From Dryomyza anilis (Eukaryota; Arthropoda; Insecta; Diptera; Dryomyzidae), in assembly GCA_951804985.1 (NCBI GenBank), contig OX638133.1, positions 24,086,963 through 24,150,962 on the forward strand: 64,000 bases of DNA. The letters run 5' to 3'. This document shows, piece after piece, positions 58,741 to 64,000 of the stretch. Numbering within the stretch: the stretch's first letter is position 1; the number at the start of each line of letters is the position of its first letter. The position numbers and the translations under genes are program-made. The notes beneath the pieces are model-generated. The model had not been told where the DNA came from. It saw only the letters and a program-made list of their open reading frames with translations, and ran no database searches.

Positions 58741-59675
58741 TATATCTTTTTAAAGTTAGGATGCATTCACGTCCCTTTTCCCTTTTTAGTGCATTGCTAC
58801 GTCGCCCTTTGTCCAGTCCCGCTCACATTCTACGTGAATATTACAATGTTCAAAATGATCTATTGTTTCGATTTTTCCCTTTTTAGTGCATTCCTACGTC
58901 GCCCTTTGTCCATTCCCGCTCACATTCTACGTGAATATTACAATTTTCAATATGATCTATTGTTTCGATTTTTACAACTCTGCTCTTAGTAGGCCAGTTT
59001 TTTTACTGTTTTTAATGTTTTGGTTATAAGAGAGGTGTTACGTCCCGTTGTCAAATCCCGCTCACATTCTACGTGAAGATTACAATGTTCAATATGATCC
59101 TTTGTTTCGATTATTACAACTCTGCTCTTAGTAGGTCAGGAGTTATAGAAATTTTTATGTTTTGGATATATGGAAGGTGCAAGGCCCCGTTTTCCATCCC
59201 GCCCACATTCTACGTGGCTATTGGAGTTTTAAATATGAACATTTGATTCGATTTTTATAACTCTACTCTTAGTATGTCAGGAGTTACTTTAATTTTAATG
59301 TTTTGGTTATATAGGAGGTGCCTCGCCCCTTTGTACAATCCCTCCCACATTCTACGTGATGATTGGAGTTTTAAATATGAACGTTTGATTCGATTTTTAT
59401 AACTCTACTCTTAGTATGTCAGGAGTTACTTTAATTTTAATGTTTTGGTTATATAGGAGGTGCCTCGCCCCTTTGTACAATCCCTCCCACATTCTACGTG
59501 ATGATTGGAGTTTTAAATATGAACGTTTGATTCGATTTTTATAACTCTACTCTTAGTATGTCAGGAGTTATAGCAATTTTAATAAGTTGGTTATATGGGA
59601 GGTGCCACTCCCCGTGTTTTAATCCCGCCCACATTCTACGTAATGATTGGAGTTTTAAATATGGACAATTGATTC
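58741..59675 (+). repeat. 142-bp tandem array
   Basis: The anchor CACATTCTACGTG (or CGTA/CGTGG variants) starts at 58824, 58921, 59063, 59204, 59346, 59488 and 59630. Spacing is 97 bp once and then 141-142 bp. Two consecutive units (about 59277-59418 and 59419-59560) appear identical, so array turnover is recent. Each unit carries TCCCGCTCACATTCTACGTG, GTTTCGATTTTTA and AACTCTACTCTTAGTATGTC. The array ends at the TIR element at 59676. Confidence 0.93.
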
Positions 59676-60812
59676 GAGGGCTTATATTCAATACAGTCTA
59701 TCTACAAAAACACAGTTTTTCAGGAGAGCGAAAAAACTGATTAAATCGCAAACCATGAAAGCGGCGATCAAATTTTCTTCTACAATAATTAATAAAAATG
59801 GTCTTTAATTGATACAATTAAAAAAAATTCAGTAATTTCACGCTATTCGTCGTGCTATGGTAGATAGGGATTATTGCTATTCAAATGTGATCAATGTCTA
59901 TGAAAAAACGAGCAGATAGAGCATATTTCACAATATTGTAGTGGAGATAGATCAGAAAATATTCTTGGAATCAGCGATTTGTTAATTTTTTTATATCCTG
60001 GTGTAATCTAAACAAAATTCACCGACTAATTTTTGTTCTACCATTTTCGGTTCACGAGGTATTGCTGGTTAAAGAGGTTAATATTCCGTAATCTAACCCG
60101 ACATTTTTTAAAGATTAAAATAAAAAAACTAGTTAACTCTGTATCGCTATTTTAAAATCATGAATGTTATCCTAAATATTTAAACTAATATCCTATTTCA
60201 GAGGATATGGGTGTATTGACCTCGTAAATATCATACGAGTCCTTAACATATCAGAAAACTTTCTTTAAAAATAACACTAAACATCTTGTCTGGAAATACC
60301 ATAAACGTAATGGTACAAGCTATATTTCCTCAGTACAGACTAAATTCAAATTTAGTCCTTTAAGGCTTCATATTAGAATAGGAAAAATCTTTGAAAAGTT
60401 AGTTTTCCGTATACGAAAAATTCTTTTAATAGCTCCTATAGCTTCTATGATATTGTATATCCATTGAGAAAATATGATGTCATCCTTCGTTAACCGATTT
60501 CATAGTTTTTACATAGATTTTATATCCTTTTTCATACAAATTAAGTCGATTCTTAGTGAGTTAGGATGGACTAGACCCACGGATGGACAGGATGGACCTT
60601 TAAGCAAAAATTGTGTGTAGATAGACACTATTGCATTCATAAAAAATCATTCATGTAGATAGACAAATTATTAAAATGAAAATATAACAGTAATAGACAT
60701 TTTTTTGGTACTAAATTAATGTCATAGATGCAGGGGTGATCAGTGAAGATTTCTGCATCAAAAACTCATTTTCGTCAAAATTGTAGATAGGCAGTATTGA
60801 ATATAAGCCCTC
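59676..60812. mobile_element. 1.14-kb element with about 30-bp terminal inverted repeats
   Basis: The left end GAGGGCTTATATTCAATACA GTCTATCTAC and the right end GTAGATAGGCAGTATTGAATATAAGCCCTC match as inverted repeats apart from one or two changes. TCGA spans both borders. TGTAGATAGACA words recur internally (60616 and 60654). No transposase frame; the class is unknown. Confidence 0.82.
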
Positions 60813-60821
60813 GATATATAG

Positions 60822-61080
60822 ATCGTCGTTGTAGAACTAAAACTCACCAACTACATTTTCAAAATGCCAATTGTTCATTTACAAAAATCTTAATATATCT
60901 TTCAATTTTTGATCGATGAGTTCAATATTTGTACCAAATGATAAGAAAATGTATATCTATCAATTGGTATTTCAGCTTTAAAAAAATGTATCAATTACTT
61001 TTTGAAATAATTACCAACAATGTTGAAATTTAAGATTTTCATAAAAATGTAGTTGGTGACTTTTAGTTCTACAACGACGA
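60822..61080. repeat. Palindromic family E, copy 3 (most intact)
   Basis: Begins ATCGTCGTTGTAGAACTAAA and ends AGTTCTACAACGACGA. The arms match over about 110 bp: CTCACCAACTACATTTTC against AAAAATGTAGTTGGTGAC. It directly abuts the 59676-60812 element. Confidence 0.88.
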
Positions 61081-61214
61081 GATTATTTCAGTACATATTG
61101 TCGAATTATTGGTTCGTTATTTGTGGCACTGTCAGGCGTCTGTATAAACCATGGTATAACGTTTTTGTTTTCGTTTTTTTTACAAACAGAATTCCTGATT
61201 TTTGAACTGAATAA

Positions 61215-61463
61215 ATGCATGGGAATAATATGGCATCAACAATAGCCAGAGTAAAGCCAGATCTCTTGAACAATGATCATACGCCCGAGAATTCACCAAC
61301 AATGGGGCGATATAATACAAATAAAAAGGTTATGGAAAGCATTCAATGTACAAATGCTGTTCATGAATATAACAAATGCATGGACGGTTTAACTTCGAGA
61401 CCAATCGCACAGACGTTGTTAACAAAAAAAAAAACTGATCCTACAAAACTATATAGTCGGTGA
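61215..61463 (+). CDS. Small open frame with a CX9C cysteine pair; hypothetical
   Basis: An 82-codon frame, MHGNNMASTIARVKPDLLNN ... ending TDPTKLYSR, with less AT-biased codons than nearby DNA. A CX9C pair (QCTNAVHEYNKCM, residues about 48-60) and the run HTPENSPTMGRY look protein-like. CX9C pairs occur in small mitochondrial intermembrane proteins, but these normally have two pairs and only one is seen. A splice acceptor (TTTTTTTTACAAACAG, about 61195) precedes the start. It could be a real small gene, an exon or a retrocopy fragment. No family is recognised. Confidence 0.35.
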   Translation: MHGNNMASTIARVKPDLLNNDHTPENSPTMGRYNTNKKVMESIQCTNAVHEYNKCMDGLTSRPIAQTLLTKKKTDPTKLYSR

Positions 61464-62805
61464 TTTTCGAATACCACTTACAAAATTAATTTTACAGAAG
61501 AATCAAAACTATTTTCACTCTCAATTCTGCCCTTCATACAAAATTAAGTCATAACTTATAATGGCATTTTTCTAATTTATCCGATCAACATATCATTAAA
61601 ATCCCGATTATAACACAATTTGCAGTATTACAGACTATTTTCCATGATTTGTCACAATACAATTTATAGATTTTTGCTTTAAAATATTCTTTGGTAAATT
61701 TATATTTTAATTCCGAAGGCCTATCAGTTCCGCTAGGAATCAACCAGGTATCTTTTACCATGTTCAGGTAAGTGCCACATATGAGCAAAGTCGTAGATTA
61801 AAAGTGTTTCTAAATATAATTTTTGTGGTGCTCACAGTTTAATTGGCGTACTGTCGTCTTCGTATAATGTTGTAGCAATACTATGAAACAGTGAATACGC
61901 TAAATATTTTGTCTAATTCTAGCTCAGAAAAAACAAAATAGAATTTAAAAGTTTATTCTGCAAAACATTCTCGATTTTCACACTAGTTCCAATACTACCG
62001 ATAAAAATTCATAGGCCCGGTTTCACAGTGCACACTATAAATAAGTGCACAATTCACACATTATAAATACAGTAAATTCTTAAAACTTTATTGAAAATAG
62101 AATTCGTTTAAAATGAGAAATCGTTCAATTTTTATAACTCAACGTTACTATTCAATGAGTTCAAACAAATACTGAATTTCAACCGGTGAAGGTGCCACAA
62201 GATCACGGAAAATGGTGCAGTTGAATACATATCCAAAGAAAAAACTACTTTTGTAATATGTGGAAAATAAATTATTTTATTAGCCACTTACCCGATATAT
62301 AAATCAGTAAAAACGTGCACAAAATTTATTTTAATTAAATGGTTTGATGAAATACCGATGGTAAACAATTTCCAATTCACGTGCAACAAAAATGCAAACA
62401 GCTGTTTTTGACAGCACATGCAGGTATGTTCAGCGAAAGTGGTTTTTGATAAGGTGAACAGACGTACATTTTAATATATCTGATATAAAAACATTTTATT
62501 TCAATATTTATGTACTAAATGTAATTAATAGTAATAAATATGACGATATGTGAAGAGAAAAACGAAAAGAATAAATTAAGATAATTAAAGTAATATATGC
62601 ACCAATTAATTTTCAATTTTACAAATTATCTTCATTTCACAAAATACGACACAAAAAACATACCTCAAGACTATTCTCAAATACAACAGTTTCGGTATTT
62701 CACTTTTATAAGGGATGCAACAACAAATTGACTATTCAGTGTTAAAGTGTAGTATAAATACCACACAAAAATATGACGAATTTTGAATACGCTTAGTGTG
62801 AAATA
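61464..62805. other. AT-rich DNA, no gene seen
   Basis: GGCCCGGTTTCACAGTGCACACTATAAATAAGTGCACA at 62013-62050 contains a GTGCACA/TGTGCAC-type hairpin and may be the end of an eroded element; no matching other end was found. Confidence 0.3.
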
Positions 62806-62814
62806 TTGCCAAAA

Positions 62815-62950
62815 ATATCGCTGCAATGTTCCAGCAATCTATCTATGTCCGTCTTCTGGAATATTGCAGGAATATATAGCAATATTCCAGCAATATGTTA
62901 AGAAATGAATCAGCAACATATTTGCAATGTATTAGCAATGAAAAACAAAA
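62815..62950. repeat. Short cluster of AGCAATATT / AATATTGC words
   Basis: GCAATGTTCCAGCAAT, GGAATATTGCAGGAATATATAGCAATATTCCAGCAATATG and GCAACATATTTGCAATGTATTAGCAATG recur within 135 bp and can form several hairpins. Confidence 0.4.
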
Positions 62951-63019
62951 ACAAAAAAAAAATCTTTAATTTTGTTCCTCTCTCTACCTTTATATATTTT
63001 TTATACTTGCCAAGAAACA

Positions 63020-63345
63020 TTTTAACGTTTAACGTTTAAGGCAAACGAAATCACAATTCCGTTTGTAACGGTACGTTTACGGAACGTAGAAGACGGATCC
63101 GTCGATACTTGAATGAAAACGGAATATTTACGGCATACCAAAATATTCCACTCCGTTTAAATGCCGTATATTGGCCGTAATTCGAACATACCGTTTTTCT
63201 GCCGTTTTGTCTCTGTAGTGACGTATACGTTAGTACTCCGTTTGCTACGGAGCACACCGTTTTTATATCGTTTCTACTCAGTAAAGTACGGACTTCATAC
63301 ACCGTTTTTATGCCGTTTTCTTTACGTTTTTCAATTGTTCTGGTT
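63020..63345. promoter_or_regulatory. Cluster of CCGTTT / AAACGG motifs
   Basis: About ten copies of CCGTT or AACGG lie within 300 bp (for example TCCGTTTGTAACGG, GAAAACGGAAT, CACTCCGTTTAAATGCCG, ATACCGTTTTTCTGCCGTTTTG, ACACCGTTTTTATGCCGTTTTC). AACGG is the core bound by Myb proteins. It ends 25 bp before the possible start codon at 63372. It could equally be a degenerate short tandem repeat. Confidence 0.35.
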
Positions 63346-63371
63346 TGAATTTTTTTTTTCATTAAATAAAA

Positions 63372-63710
63372 ATGTGCAGCACAAGTGTAAGTATTTTCAT
63401 GAGTTCAAATCGCGGAGTAAAGGCAATTAATATAATTTACTATATAAATTAATGCAGATGGTGACATGGATGGCTACATCAAATCAATGACCGCCCACAT
63501 AAAACAGAACTATCGTCTGATTTGGGAGCGTCGCCATGGCCCATTATGCAGCGTCAAGAACAATGCCAGCTGGTCCTGGATCTGGTGGATCAAACAAGCG
63601 ACGAGCTGCTGCTGAAAGCATTGGAATTTTGTCCGCATTTTGGAAATTATGGTGGCTACTTCGGAATGCTGCAGGGGCTTGTAGCGTCTCAAATGTGGAG
63701 ATGCGTTTAG
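63372..63710 (+). pseudogene. Possible two-exon small gene, frame-disrupted
   Basis: A short first exon (ATGTGCAGCACAAGT, then donor GTAAGT) and an acceptor (TTAATGCAG at 63457) are separated by about 72 bp, a typical fly intron. After the acceptor, one frame reads GDMDGYIKSMTAHIKQNYRL then IWERR. From about 63530 a second frame reads IMQRQEQCQLVLDLVDQTSD and ELLLKALEFCPHFGNYGGYF, up to TAG at 63708. Both have good fly codon use (CTG, CAG, GAC), but neither is open throughout. A one-base indel near 63525-63535, true or from sequencing, would explain this. The family is not recognised. Confidence 0.35.
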
Positions 63711-64000
63711 AACAATATACCGTGAATTTGAAACTGAATTTAAAATCAAAAATTGTAAATAATATTGACATTTGCAACTATAGTTGCCAGACCGTGCGAC
63801 ATTTTACATGTATGCCATAGTTGCCATTTCGGTGGTGTATTACCCATGTGTGGAATTTTTAATTACAGTCGAAAAAGGGGAAAATTGTAAAATAATTTTA
63901 TTTGTGGGAATTTTTGTGGCAAGTTTGAATTTTATGTACTTTTCTTTAATACTTTATTGTATTTTTTTTAATTTGTTTAAAAGTCATATATTTTAATTAT
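63711..64000. other. AT-rich DNA to window end, no feature seen
   Basis: The open frame 63784-63996 is T-rich with no coding character. Confidence 0.35.

Overview
The window is nuclear DNA from a higher (brachyceran) fly. The evidence is two tandem genes whose encoded proteins I recognise as the insect tyrosine decarboxylases Tdc2 and Tdc1, Drosophila-like splice sites, AT-rich introns, and mini-me elements, which are a dipteran repeat. The species cannot be fixed from sequence alone; a tephritid or calyptrate fly would fit.

Genes, all on the + strand unless stated. Tdc2 (17094-28069) has nine coding exons and two possible C-termini. A two-exon gene (31017-32455) encodes an unrecognised secreted protein with His-rich hexapeptide and Lys/Glu-rich repeats. 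Tdc1 (50329-56980) has five coding exons, a recognisable TATA/Inr promoter and a 3' UTR ending near 57,600. One clean coding exon of an unidentified minus-strand gene lies at 1037-1152. Two weak small-gene candidates lie at 61215-61463 and about 63372-63710. Both decarboxylases keep the PLP lysine (K305), cofactor-stacking histidine (H193), aspartate (D273) and catalytic-loop tyrosine (Y334), all at the same residue numbers. Both should therefore convert tyrosine to tyramine, the entry step to tyramine and octopamine. In Drosophila Tdc2 is neuronal and Tdc1 non-neuronal.

Most of the rest is mobile and repetitive DNA, mainly short palindromic (foldback) elements. One group (families A, H, J and probably G) shares CACAGAAAA-like ends and TA target duplications. 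Also present are deleted Tc1/mariner-type elements (four copies, one with transposase remnants), tRNA-derived SINEs (three, one with a 12-bp target duplication), two mini-me elements, a piggyBac-like element with TTAA duplication, a hAT-like element with 8-bp duplication, a non-LTR retrotransposon 3' fragment, and several tandem arrays (19-, 44- and 142-bp units and a roughly 350-bp unit).

The most striking structure is the composite at 36081-40040. A palindromic element there was split by a piggyBac-like element, itself carrying a mini-me and another foldback element, and independently by a hAT-like element. A similar three-level nest lies in Tdc2 intron 4. Islands of lower AT content at 7790-8400, 35030-35640 and 47320-47640 have no convincing ORF and are the best candidates for distal promoters or enhancers of the Tdc genes. 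I saw no CRISPR array, rRNA or functional tRNA gene.
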